Shown here: in pieces, positions 35,640 to 44,318 of the stretch
Layout of the letters: each line of letters begins with the position of its first letter
How positions within the stretch are numbered: position 1 is the first letter of the stretch
Source: Janthinobacterium silvisoli
GTDB taxonomy: Bacteria > Pseudomonadota > Gammaproteobacteria > Burkholderiales > Burkholderiaceae_D
Assembly: GCF_014200725.1 (NCBI RefSeq)
Contig: NZ_JACHCL010000009.1
Span: 1 to 64,000 of the forward strand
Reading direction: 5' to 3'
DNA length: 64,000 bases
Program-made: the position numbers and the translations under genes
Notes under the pieces: model-generated
Databases searched by the model: none
The model's input: only the letters and a program-made list of their open reading frames with translations
Told to the model about the DNA's origin: nothing

Positions 35640-36539
35640 ATGTTGAACCGACTCGAAATGCTGCGCATTTTTTGCACCGCCGCCAAACTGGGCAGCTTCA
35701 AGGAAGCGGCCACGCGGCTGGGTATTTCGCCGCAGGCCGTCACGCGCGCGGTGCAGGAACTGGAGCGCTTGCAAGGCGAATTGCTGTTTCACCGTAACAC
35801 GCGGCAAGTGCAACTGAGTGAGTTTGGCGCCGCCCTGGCCGAGCGAGCGCGGCTGGCTGTCGAGCAGATCGATACCGTGTTCGAGCACGAGGAAAACGAT
35901 GAGGTTGAGGAAGCCGCAGGCATGGTGCGCCTGACGGCGCCGGCCGCCCTGTCGCGTACCGTGATCTTGCCGGCGCTGACGGCGATCGCCAGGCGTTATC
36001 CGAAAATCGATATCGATTTGCGCCTCAGCGATGCGCTGGCTGACGTGGTCAATGAAAAAATCGATATCGGCGTGCGGATCGGCTTGCCGCGCGATAACCG
36101 TTTCGTGGTGCGCAAGGTAGCCGGGACGCAGCTATTCGTGGTGGCGACGCCGGACTGCATCGCGCAGCATGGCGAGCCCCTCAGTTTTGATGATTTGCAC
36201 CGCTTGCCGACCACCGCCATGTATGACAGCAGCACGGGCCGCGCCTGGCCGTGGATGTTTGCCGATGGCCAGCGTCTGTACCCGGCAGGCGCGCGCTTCA
36301 TGTGCAATGATGCCGAAGCGGAATTGTCTGCCGTGCTGGCGGGCCTGGCCTATGGCCAGGTGCCAGACTTCCTGGCGCGCGAACACCTGGCCAGCGGCCG
36401 CCTGGTCGCCGTCATGCGCGACGCCGAGGCGACCCCATGGGACATCTACATCTACCGCCCCCAGCGCGGCCCGCTGGCGCGCCGCTTTCGTATCGTCTAT
36501 GACGCTCTGGGCGATGCGCTGGCGCAACTGCCCGTTTAG
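35640..36539 (+). CDS. LysR-family transcriptional regulator
   Basis: 299 residues. [23 protein letters not shown]; effector domain with [20 protein letters not shown] and [19 protein letters not shown]. It is divergent from the SDR gene, its likely target, and convergent with the M16 protease gene, overlapping it by 4 bases at 36536-36539. Confidence 0.88.
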   Translation: MLNRLEMLRIFCTAAKLGSFKEAATRLGISPQAVTRAVQELERLQGELLFHRNTRQVQLSEFGAALAERARLAVEQIDTVFEHEENDEVEEAAGMVRLTAPAALSRTVILPALTAIARRYPKIDIDLRLSDALADVVNEKIDIGVRIGLPRDNRFVVRKVAGTQLFVVATPDCIAQHGEPLSFDDLHRLPTTAMYDSSTGRAWPWMFADGQRLYPAGARFMCNDAEAELSAVLAGLAYGQVPDFLAREHLASGRLVAVMRDAEATPWDIYIYRPQRGPLARRFRIVYDALGDALAQLPV

Positions 36540-39406
36540 GACGCCAGCGCCAGCAGGTCGACCACTTCCAGTCCTGCCAGGTCTTGCGCCGTATTGCCCG
36601 CAAACGCGGCGCGGCTAGCCTGGCCATCCTTCAGCCAGGTGCGCGTGACAGCCTTGATCTGCGCCAGGGTGCAGTTCAGCACGCCGCTGCGGAATTGCTG
36701 GCGCACGGCTTCCGTCGTGCCACGCTGCTGCATATTCCACGCCGTCAGCGCTTCCGCGTACGGCGAGTGCGGCTTGTCGAGTCCCTTGATCACGCAAATG
36801 ATCGCTTCTTCGACTTGCTCTTGCGAAAAATCGCCATCGAGGATCTGTTCCAAGGTGCCGCCAAAGTCGGCATAGGTGCCGGCCAGGCGCGGATCGCGGT
36901 AAGAGCTCAAGGTGAAGGTGCCGGCGCCGGCCGCATAGCTGGCGCTGCCGCCATAGGCGCCGCCTTTTTCACGCAGGGCCGTATGCAGCACCTGGTTGGT
37001 CATCAGCTCGGCGGCGACGGCCAGCGCCGCCGCATCCGGGCTATGCACGCCTGGCACGGGCCAGGCCACGTAGCAATGGTTGATCTGGCTGGTCGCATGC
37101 AGGGCCGTATTGGCCAGCGGCAATGCTGCTGCCTCAGCAACTGGTGCAGTGCTTGCTGCGCTTGCCGATGGCGCTGGCAAGTCGAGCAGGCCAGCCAGGC
37201 TCAAGCCATCCTGTTCCAGGCCGGCGCACAGCACGGTCGGTACTTGCGCGATGATTTGCGCGTGCAAGGTATCGAGTTCGCGGGCGATTTCCTGCAAGCC
37301 TTCCGAAGTTTTGCTCAATTGCTGCAGACGGCGGTAGAACGGCAAGGCGGACGGGCCACCGACGATGTCGTCGAAACGGCGCATGGCAGACAGCGGCGCA
37401 GCAGCGGCCAGCATGGCGTAGCGGCCACCCGATTCGGCCAGGCTGCTCAATTTGTCTTGCACCAGGCTTTCGATCAGGAACGCCAGACGCTCTTCTTCAT
37501 CGAAACGTGGCTTGGCGATCCAGGCCGACAGCACGGCGGCAATTGCCGCATGTTCTTCACGCAAGCCGCTGGCCGAGAACGACAGTTCCACGCGCATCGC
37601 CTGTTGCGGGCGCGGGATGGCTTCCAGACCGATATGGAACGATGGCACCATGCTCTGGCGCCAGGCGCTGGCGTCATCAAACGACAATTCACCGACACCC
37701 AGTTCCGGCGCCAGATCCGTGTACAAACGCAGCCATGGCCAGGCCGCTTCCGGCAAGTGCGACACGTCGTACAGCACATTGGCGTAGCTGATGCCGTTCG
37801 AGGCGATGGAAAACGCCACCGCGCCATTCACGGCGGCAGGAATCGGCAGGGCAGGACGCGGATGGACGCTGACGTCGCCAGGGCGGATGCGCGGCAACAC
37901 TTCCGAGTTCGACGGCAATTGCTGGTGCGCTTCCAGTGCGGCCGACTCGGCCACGATGTGTTCGCGCTGCGCGTCCGTCAAACTCGCTTGCAGGGCCGCC
38001 AGCTTGGCCTCTTCCTGTGCCGCGCGGCTTGTAAAGAAGGCGCTGTCGGGCACTACACGCGTGGTCAAGCGGGTCGGGTTGGCGATCAGGTCACGCACCA
38101 GTTGCTTGAAGAATTCCGGATCGTCGACTTGTTTTTCCAGCGTTTCCAAAATAGCTGCATTGTCGAAGGCATGCATGACGTCGCCGCCATACATGGCCAG
38201 CGGCAAGGCGTGCAGCAAACGGCCCAGGCCGTAAGGCATGCGGCCGCTGCTGATTTCGCGCTGGCTGTACTTGATGTCGCGCAAGGCGGCGTGCAATACG
38301 GCAGCTGGAATGCCTTCTTTTGCCGTCTCTTCCAGCGCGCTCCAGATGCGGCTGTGGGCGTCGGCGATCTGTTCTTGCGTCAAGCCTTCCATGCCGATGT
38401 GGAATACCATCTGGCGCGTGCCCGCATCGCGGCCATTCATGTCCGATGGGCGGCCATAACCAGCCGATTCCATGGCGCGCATGACGGGCGCCGACGATTC
38501 ACCGAGCAGGCCTGCCGACAGCAGATGGGCGTGGTAAAACGCCAGCGGATCGGACGATTCACCCATCAGCCAGGCAAACTGCAAGCCGAATTCATCGTCG
38601 CGTGCTTCTTGCGAAGGAATCTTGACGGTGTTTTCTTGCGGTGCGCTCCAGCTTGGCGCCAGTTGCGGCAAACGGCGCGGGCTGAAACCGCTGAGTTTGG
38701 ACAGCACGCGTTCGGCCACTTGTTCCTGCACGGCCGACGCTTCGATATTGCCGGCCGTCATGATGATCGCTTGCGATGGGTGATAGTGGCTGGCGTGGAA
38801 TTCTTTCAGCATGTCATGCGTCAAGTCCGGGATATCGAGCGGATCGCCGCCCGACTCCACTTCATACGTCGTGCCTTTGAGCAAGGTGCTGGCGATGCCG
38901 CTATCGAGCGCGCGCATGGGGCTATTGAACGCACCCTTCATTTCATTGAAAACGATGCCCTGGTACACCAGCTTGTCGCCTTCGAAGGCATGGCGCCAAC
39001 CTTCCTGGCGGAAATTCAGATAATCGAGATTCGGGAAGAAGGCCGCATCCAGGTACACGTCGAGCAGGTTGAAGAAATCCTTGCGGTCGGTGCTGGCAAA
39101 CGGGTACACGGTGCGGTCCGGGTAGGTCATCGCATTCATGAAGGTGGCTGTGGAGCGGCGCAGCATCGAAAAGAACGGGTCGCGCACCGGGTAGCGGGAC
39201 GAACCGCACAGGGCCAGGTGTTCCAGGATGTGGGCGCGGCCATCGCTCACTTCAGGCACCGTGGGAAAAGCCACCAGGAACACCATCTCAGCCTGCTCGG
39301 TATGCATATGGATATGACGCATGCCCGATGCGGGCTCGACGTATTGCTCGATGGTTGCCTGCAAGACTGGAATGAAGTTACTGCTGACTTTTTCAAATGT
39401 GCTCAT
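36536..39406 (-). CDS. M16C insulinase-family metalloprotease (presequence-protease-like)
   Basis: 956 residues from ATG 39406. The inverted zinc motif HILEH (59-63) is intact and the third ligand glutamate lies in FNEMKGAF (E155). Length and the absence of a signal peptide match the PreP/Cym1-type M16C subfamily, which encloses and degrades peptides in one large chamber made of two halves. The C-terminal half keeps the fold without zinc residues. A cytoplasmic role in clearing peptides is likely. Monocistronic. Confidence 0.9.
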   Translation of the reverse strand: MSTFEKVSSNFIPVLQATIEQYVEPASGMRHIHMHTEQAEMVFLVAFPTVPEVSDGRAHILEHLALCGSSRYPVRDPFFSMLRRSTATFMNAMTYPDRTVYPFASTDRKDFFNLLDVYLDAAFFPNLDYLNFRQEGWRHAFEGDKLVYQGIVFNEMKGAFNSPMRALDSGIASTLLKGTTYEVESGGDPLDIPDLTHDMLKEFHASHYHPSQAIIMTAGNIEASAVQEQVAERVLSKLSGFSPRRLPQLAPSWSAPQENTVKIPSQEARDDEFGLQFAWLMGESSDPLAFYHAHLLSAGLLGESSAPVMRAMESAGYGRPSDMNGRDAGTRQMVFHIGMEGLTQEQIADAHSRIWSALEETAKEGIPAAVLHAALRDIKYSQREISSGRMPYGLGRLLHALPLAMYGGDVMHAFDNAAILETLEKQVDDPEFFKQLVRDLIANPTRLTTRVVPDSAFFTSRAAQEEAKLAALQASLTDAQREHIVAESAALEAHQQLPSNSEVLPRIRPGDVSVHPRPALPIPAAVNGAVAFSIASNGISYANVLYDVSHLPEAAWPWLRLYTDLAPELGVGELSFDDASAWRQSMVPSFHIGLEAIPRPQQAMRVELSFSASGLREEHAAIAAVLSAWIAKPRFDEEERLAFLIESLVQDKLSSLAESGGRYAMLAAAAPLSAMRRFDDIVGGPSALPFYRRLQQLSKTSEGLQEIARELDTLHAQIIAQVPTVLCAGLEQDGLSLAGLLDLPAPSASAASTAPVAEAAALPLANTALHATSQINHCYVAWPVPGVHSPDAAALAVAAELMTNQVLHTALREKGGAYGGSASYAAGAGTFTLSSYRDPRLAGTYADFGGTLEQILDGDFSQEQVEEAIICVIKGLDKPHSPYAEALTAWNMQQRGTTEAVRQQFRSGVLNCTLAQIKAVTRTWLKDGQASRAAFAGNTAQDLAGLEVVDLLALAS

Positions 39407-39660
39407 GCGGTGTGGGATCTCTGCGGTAAGTGATTCGGGAATTCGGTGGCCGTGCATCATAGTTGGGGCCAAAGCGGCGAAAAGCCAGAGCCTGCGGGCG
39501 ACTTTGATGCCTGTATGAAGTTTTTCCCTATTGTACTAGGACTATTCGCCGCCCGCGCTGGCCCACCCTCACTTGATTCCTGCTGAGGTGCAATCCAACA
39601 ACGTTGTTATTCTGATTGCTTCAGGGTAGGCGGCGTCTTCCAATGGGCGCTTAGCGTACC

Positions 39661-41109
39661 ATGCTCTTTTTCCCATCGCCCTTACAAGGTTTCAGCGTGT
39701 CCAGACTTTCCTTTCGCCAATTGTTATTTGCCGCCTTCATCCTGACGGCAGGCATTTTGACGGCCACGTCCGTGCAAGCCTTGCTGACCCTGGAACATCT
39801 GGCGCGGCTGGGCCGCGAAACGGCGGCGCAGGCGATCACCTTGACGGAGCAGTCGCAGCGGCTGTCCGAGCGCACGCTGGCAATGGAGCGCAGCGCGCGC
39901 CAGTTCCTGGTGCTGGATGACCCGGTGTTCCGCGACCGCTATGCCAGCGCGCGGGAAGAAGCGGCGGCTTCGCTGAAAGTATTGAACCGCGCCACACCCG
40001 GCTTCGCGCAGCAATTGGCTGACGAGTGGACGGCGCAAGCGGAAGCCGCATGGCAAGTGTTGCAGGCAGGCAAGCGACGCAAACGCGATGGCCACGCCGT
40101 CGTGTATCGCGCGTTTGCCCGCATGGCGCAAATCAATGACAGCCTGGCGCGCGACAGCAAGACGGAAATCGGCAGCCGCAACGATGCGCTGCTGGTGGAA
40201 CTGGAACGCCAGCGCCGTTTGCTGGGGGCGCTGGTAATCGGCGCCGTGGTCTTGGCCGCCGTGCTGGCCACCTGCTTTGGTTTTCTGCTGTCGCGCCCGC
40301 TGCGCCGCATCGAGACAGCCATCGAACGGCTCGGCGATAAACGCTATGACCAGCCCATCGTGGTGGGCGGTCCGGCCGATACGCGCCGCCTGGGCCAGCA
40401 GCTCGACTGGCTGCGCCAGCGCTTGCGCGATCTCGATGCGGACAAGGAACGTTTCCTGCGCCATATTTCGCATGAATTGAAAACGCCGCTGGCCGCCCTG
40501 CGTGAAGGCGTGGCCTTGCTGGAAGATGAAGTGGCGGGTAAGCTCAGCGATGGCCAGCGTGAAATCGCCGGCATCTTGCAGCAAAATACGGCTTCCTTGC
40601 AAAACCAGATCGAAGACTTGCTGCGCTACAATACCGCCGCTTTTGACGCCCAGCACTTAGCTTGCAGCAAGGTCGATTTGCTGGTTTTGCTGCAGGCCGT
40701 GGTAGCCGGGCAGCGGCTGCAATGGCAGGCGCGCCGCCTGACGGTGGAGGTGCAGGGCGAGTCCTTGATCGTGCAGGCGGACCGCGACAAGCTGGCCACG
40801 GCGCTGGCCAATATCCTGTCGAACGCCGTGCGCTTCAGTCCAGAAGGCGGTATCGTGCAGTTCACCTTGGCTGCCGAGGGCAAGCGGGCCCGTATCGATT
40901 GTATCGACGAGGGGAGCGGTGTGGCGCCGGAAGATGTGGAGCGTATTTTTGAACCGTTTTACCAGGGAGTGCGCCAGGCGGCCAGCGCGCGCAATGGCAA
41001 TGGCATCGGCCTGTCCATCGTGCGCGAATATATTGCCGCCCACGAAGGCAGCGTCGCTCTTTTACCGCGCCCGGCCGGCGCCCATTTTCGGATAGAACTG
41101 CCCTTATGA
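39661..41109 (+). CDS. glrK: sensor histidine kinase, GlrK/QseE-like
   Basis: 482 residues from ATG 39661; a GTG at 39697 is a possible start giving a shorter N-terminus. Two membrane segments (about 20-43 and 189-212) enclose a ~145-residue helical periplasmic domain; then HAMP, a HisKA domain with H271 in ISHELKTPLAALREG, and an ATPase domain with NILSNAVRF and NGIGLSIVREY. It is the first gene of a coupled trio with a lipoprotein and a sigma-54 activator, the QseE-QseG-QseF (GlrK-YfhG-GlrR) arrangement, which in enterobacteria senses envelope conditions. Confidence 0.86.
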   Translation: MLFFPSPLQGFSVSRLSFRQLLFAAFILTAGILTATSVQALLTLEHLARLGRETAAQAITLTEQSQRLSERTLAMERSARQFLVLDDPVFRDRYASAREEAAASLKVLNRATPGFAQQLADEWTAQAEAAWQVLQAGKRRKRDGHAVVYRAFARMAQINDSLARDSKTEIGSRNDALLVELERQRRLLGALVIGAVVLAAVLATCFGFLLSRPLRRIETAIERLGDKRYDQPIVVGGPADTRRLGQQLDWLRQRLRDLDADKERFLRHISHELKTPLAALREGVALLEDEVAGKLSDGQREIAGILQQNTASLQNQIEDLLRYNTAAFDAQHLACSKVDLLVLLQAVVAGQRLQWQARRLTVEVQGESLIVQADRDKLATALANILSNAVRFSPEGGIVQFTLAAEGKRARIDCIDEGSGVAPEDVERIFEPFYQGVRQAASARNGNGIGLSIVREYIAAHEGSVALLPRPAGAHFRIELPL

Positions 41110-41651
41110 TGACACCTCTTGCTTCCCGCGCCGGTCTTGTACTGTGTGCCATGCTGCTGGCTGCCTGCGCTGCCACACCCGTGAAACAGACGCCCGTGCT
41201 GGTGCAGACGCCGCCGCGCGTGATTCTAGTGCCCGACCCCAGCGTGGCCGAATTGCTGGCCTATCATGCCAGCGTGCGCCTGATGACGCCGTCCGAACTG
41301 GCCAAGGCCCAGCAGGATATGGCTGCGGCAGATGCGTCTGCCAAAAACAATCTGCGCCGCGCCATGCTGGCCGCCACCGTGCACGGTACGGGCGACCTGG
41401 TCCGCGCTCAGGCACTGCTGGAACCGATTATCCAGAGCACCGGCAAGGATGAGCAGATGCTGGCGCCGCTGGCGCAATTGCTGGCCGCCCATTATGCGGA
41501 AACGCGGCGCCAGGATGAAGCCATCGAGAAACTCAATGGCCAGCTGCGCGACGCCCAGCGCCGCAATGATCAATTGAATGAAAAACTCGAAGGCTTGAAA
41601 AACATCGAGCGCAGCCTGTCCGTGCGCCCTGCCGCAGGAGCGCAAAAATGA
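41106..41651 (+). CDS. qseG: lipoprotein, QseG/YfhG-like
   Basis: 181 residues. Lipoprotein signal with lipobox LAAC near residue 19; the rest is helical, with a coiled-coil at the C-terminus (AIEKLNGQLRDAQRRNDQLN). It starts inside the glrK stop and ends inside the glrR start (ATGA at both junctions), so stoichiometric expression is expected. Its enterobacterial counterpart QseG is an outer-membrane lipoprotein needed for full kinase activity. The name rests on position and type more than on sequence similarity I can see. Confidence 0.72.
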   Translation: MMTPLASRAGLVLCAMLLAACAATPVKQTPVLVQTPPRVILVPDPSVAELLAYHASVRLMTPSELAKAQQDMAAADASAKNNLRRAMLAATVHGTGDLVRAQALLEPIIQSTGKDEQMLAPLAQLLAAHYAETRRQDEAIEKLNGQLRDAQRRNDQLNEKLEGLKNIERSLSVRPAAGAQK

Positions 41652-43015
41652 GCGATCAAGCGCACATCCTGTTAGTGGACGACGATCCCGACCTGCTGCG
41701 GCTGCTGACGATACGTCTGAAGGCGGGCAATTACCGGGTCACGGCCGTGGGCAGCGCGGAAGCGGCTCTGGCCCGGCTGGCGGTCGAATTGCCGGCGTTG
41801 GTCATTACCGACGTGCAATTGCCGGGCCGCGACGGCCTGGCGCTGTTCGACGATATCCGCCGCCAGCATTCGGCCCTGCCCGTCATCTTGCTGACTGCCC
41901 ACGGCACCATTCCCGACGCCGTCGACGCCACCGCGCGCGGCGCGTTTGCTTACCTGACGAAACCGTTCGACGGCAAGTTGCTCATGGAAAAAGTGGCCTA
42001 CGCCGTCAACCTGTCCACCGTCATGCCGACACCCGCATCGAGCGATGAAAGCTGGCGCGCCGAGCTGATCAGCCGCAGCGCGCCGATGGCCGAATTGCTG
42101 GCCGAAGCGCGGCTGGTGGCCGGTTCCGACGCCAGCATCTTGATACGCGGCGCCAGCGGCACCGGCAAGGAATTGCTGGCGCGCGCGCTGCACAATGCCA
42201 GCCGCCGCGCCAAGGCGCCGTTTATCGCCGTCAACTGTGGCGCGATCCCCGAGCAACTGCTGGAATCGGAATTGTTTGGCCACGTGAAAGGCTCGTTTAC
42301 GGGCGCGGTGGCCAACCGCGAAGGCTTGTTCCAGGCCGCCGATGGCGGCACCCTGTTCCTGGACGAGATCGGCGACATGCCGCTGCCGCTGCAAGTGAAA
42401 TTGCTGCGCGTGCTGCAAGAGCGGGCCGTGCGCCCCGTCGGCGCCGACCGCACCCAGCCGGTCGATGTGCGGTTGCTGTCGGCCACGCACCGCGACCTCG
42501 ATACCGCCATGGCTGAAGGGCAATTCCGCGAAGATTTGTATTACCGCCTGAACGTGGTGACGCTGGTCTTGCCGCCGCTGGCCGAGCGCCGCGAAGATAT
42601 CGCCCTGCTGGCCAATCACTTCCTGCAAAAAGTGGCTGCCAAGTACCAAAAGCCTTTGAACGGTTTCGCCCCCGACGCCTTGACGGCGCTGGTGGGCGCG
42701 CCCTGGCCCGGCAATGTGCGCCAGCTATTCAATGTCGTCGAGCAAGTGTGCGCGCTGGCGACGGCGCCGCTGGTGCCCTTGACCCTGGTGCAGCGCGCCT
42801 TGCGCGTGCCATCGCTGGAAGCGCTCAGCTACAACGAAGCCAAGCAGCGTTTCGAGCGCGACTACCTGGTCCAGCTGCTGCGCCTGACCGATGGCAATGT
42901 AGCCGACGCCGCCCGCCTGGCCGACCGCAACCGCACGGAGTTTTATCGTTTGCTGCAGAAATACGAGCTGACGCCAGCCTTGTTCAGGGGCGATGGCGAG
43001 CCTGTCGCTGATTAG
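41648..43015 (+). CDS. glrR: sigma-54-dependent response regulator, GlrR/QseF-like
   Basis: 455 residues. Receiver domain with phosphorylatable D55; AAA+ domain about 140-370 with Walker A GASGTGKE (168-175), the sigma-54 contact loop GSFTGA (215-220, Ser where most have Ala) and Walker B GGTLFLDEIGDM; a C-terminal Fis-type HTH (NVADAARLADRNRTEFYRLL). It activates sigma-54 promoters upon phosphorylation by GlrK. Its own end overlaps one TGTC-N10-GACA site, and the downstream gene has a second site and a sigma-54 promoter. Confidence 0.92.
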   Translation: MSDQAHILLVDDDPDLLRLLTIRLKAGNYRVTAVGSAEAALARLAVELPALVITDVQLPGRDGLALFDDIRRQHSALPVILLTAHGTIPDAVDATARGAFAYLTKPFDGKLLMEKVAYAVNLSTVMPTPASSDESWRAELISRSAPMAELLAEARLVAGSDASILIRGASGTGKELLARALHNASRRAKAPFIAVNCGAIPEQLLESELFGHVKGSFTGAVANREGLFQAADGGTLFLDEIGDMPLPLQVKLLRVLQERAVRPVGADRTQPVDVRLLSATHRDLDTAMAEGQFREDLYYRLNVVTLVLPPLAERREDIALLANHFLQKVAAKYQKPLNGFAPDALTALVGAPWPGNVRQLFNVVEQVCALATAPLVPLTLVQRALRVPSLEALSYNEAKQRFERDYLVQLLRLTDGNVADAARLADRNRTEFYRLLQKYELTPALFRGDGEPVAD

Positions 43016-43020
43016 CGACA
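43003..43020. promoter_or_regulatory. GlrR-type upstream activating site 1
   Basis: TGTC-N10-GACA, here with perfect 7-bp arms TGTCGCT / AGCGACA around GATT. It overlaps the glrR stop codon (TAG 43013-43015). The spacing and ends equal the consensus I recall for enterobacterial GlrR sites. Confidence 0.8.
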
Positions 43021-43079
43021 AGAATAAATACTTTAGAATCAGTGACTTGGCGTGAAACATTGATAGGCTTGCCATAAGC

Positions 43080-43097
43080 TGTCGCTGGCAGGCGACA
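43080..43097. promoter_or_regulatory. GlrR-type upstream activating site 2
   Basis: TGTC-N10-GACA with arms TGTCGCT / GGCGACA, 6 of 7 pairs matching. Its centre lies 77 bases after that of site 1 and about 100 bases before the sigma-54 promoter, the usual distance for an enhancer bound by a sigma-54 activator. Confidence 0.8.
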
Positions 43098-43179
43098 AAA
43101 AGCCCGCTTTTTCGGGCCGTGCCAGGCTGAAAAAATCGGTGTTTATTCCAAGTCATTGATTTATAAGGTTTTATAAAAG

Positions 43180-43196
43180 CTGGCACGGCCTTTGCT
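43180..43196 (+). promoter_or_regulatory. sigma-54 (-24/-12) promoter
   Basis: CTGGCACGGCCTTTGCT matches the consensus YTGGCACGrNNNTTGCW at every defined position, 59 bases before the BON gene start. Confidence 0.9.
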
Positions 43197-43255
43197 GTAT
43201 GGGTAGATGTGACGCTTCAAAGTGTTGCTTTAACTTCATATTGAGAGGAACTACC

Positions 43256-43615
43256 ATGCAAACATCGAAACTGTTCAATACTCTGGTTGCCGCCGCCCTG
43301 CTGTCGGGTGCTTCGATTACCGCTTCGCATGCAGCTGACTCCGCACAAAAAGCACCTGCTGCCGACACCGTCGTCGCTGCCAATGCCGCTGCCGCCGTGC
43401 CTGATGAAACCATCACTTCCTCGGCCAAAGCCGCCCTGGGCGCCGACGCTCAAGCCGCTAGCCTGCCAGTCAACGTAGCGACCAAGCAAGGCGTGGTCGT
43501 CCTGTCGGGCGACGTGCCGAGCGCAGAAGCCGGTGACCGCGTAGTCCAGATCGTCGCTTCCGTCAGCGGCGTCAAAGAAATCAAGAACGAACTGAAAGTC
43601 AAAGCCGCCGGCTAA
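43256..43615 (+). CDS. periplasmic BON-domain protein
   Basis: 119 residues. Signal peptide ending about ASHA-ADS, a short linker of Ala/Pro, and one BON domain (about 50-117: ITSSAKAALGADAQAAS, then VVVLSGDVPSAEAGDRVVQIV). BON domains bind phospholipid or envelope surfaces; relatives such as OsmY and DolP protect the cell envelope. GAGAGGA precedes the ATG. It has its own sigma-54 promoter with two upstream activator sites next to glrR and its own terminator, so it is predicted to be the effector output of the GlrK-GlrR envelope system. Confidence 0.88.
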   Translation: MQTSKLFNTLVAAALLSGASITASHAADSAQKAPAADTVVAANAAAAVPDETITSSAKAALGADAQAASLPVNVATKQGVVVLSGDVPSAEAGDRVVQIVASVSGVKEIKNELKVKAAG

Positions 43616-43644
43616 TCGCCGTTCGTGCTGTAACACTCCGGGTC

Positions 43645-43672
43645 GCCCTGTCTACGGACAGGGCATTTTTTT
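43645..43672 (+). terminator. intrinsic terminator of the BON gene
   Basis: GCCCTGTC / GACAGGGC stem with a 4-base loop, followed by A and seven Ts. It lies 30 bases past the BON stop. Confidence 0.9.
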
Positions 43673-43688
43673 GCATGGTTCTGGCGCA

Positions 43689-44318
43689 TCAATGCTGCTG
43701 GACAGCCACTTTCAGGCCAAGCCCGATGAAGATGGTGCCAACGATCTTGCCCTTCCAGCGACTCAGCCACGCTAGCCTGCCCAGCATGTGGCCCAGTGGA
43801 CGCACGCACATTACCAGCAAGCCTGAATAGAGCGCGCTCAGCAAGACGAATATCAGGCCCAGCACGGTGAACTGTACGAAAACCGATCCGCGTTCCGGAT
43901 GCACGAACTGCGGCATAAAGGCGAGAAAGAATAGCGCCGTCTTGGGATTGAACACCTCGGCAGGCACTGCTTGCAGAAAGGCTTGTGTTGCGGTGATGGC
44001 GGGCGATGCTGGGCCCGCTTCGGCATCACCGGTCTTTTCGCGGAACGCTTGTACGCCCAGCCACAGCAGATAAGCCGCACCGACAAGCTTGACGATGTTG
44101 AACGCCAGTGCCGACGTCATCAGGATCGTCGACAGTCCCACCGCGGCCGCCATTGCGTGGATAAAGTCGCCGCAGGCGATGCCCAGGCCCGTCATGATAC
44201 CGACAGAACGTCCGCCTTGTGCCGTGCGCGTGAAGACTAGCAGCACCGCTGGCCCTGGGATCAGAAACAAGCCAAGGACGACGGCGGTAAAAGATGCGAG
44301 GGTGGCTAGTTCAAACAT
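43689..44318 (-). CDS. LysE/RhtB-family amino acid exporter
   Basis: 209 residues from ATG 44318. Six hydrophobic segments and the family opening LGLFLIPGPAVLLVFTRTAQGG followed by GIACGDFIHA, with the middle NPKTALFFLAFMPQFV motif. It exports amino acids or small lactones (homoserine, threonine, lysine types) across the inner membrane. The start overlaps the end of the alpha/beta hydrolase by 8 bases, so the two are co-translated. Confidence 0.9.
   Translation of the reverse strand: MFELATLASFTAVVLGLFLIPGPAVLLVFTRTAQGGRSVGIMTGLGIACGDFIHAMAAAVGLSTILMTSALAFNIVKLVGAAYLLWLGVQAFREKTGDAEAGPASPAITATQAFLQAVPAEVFNPKTALFFLAFMPQFVHPERGSVFVQFTVLGLIFVLLSALYSGLLVMCVRPLGHMLGRLAWLSRWKGKIVGTIFIGLGLKVAVQQH

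Noticed and set aside
36584-39433. 949-codon open frame on the + strand
   Set aside because: It lies exactly antisense to the M16C protease, whose motifs are clear; the frame has no recognisable domain and reflects GC-rich codon bias.
39597-39608. AACAACGTTGTT palindrome upstream of glrK
   Set aside because: A 12-base palindrome without a known binding protein or repeat copy nearby; too short to claim as an operator.
43102-43117. GCCCG/CGGGC stem after glrR
   Set aside because: No T-tract follows on the + strand; it reads as a terminator only on the - strand, where no gene ends.
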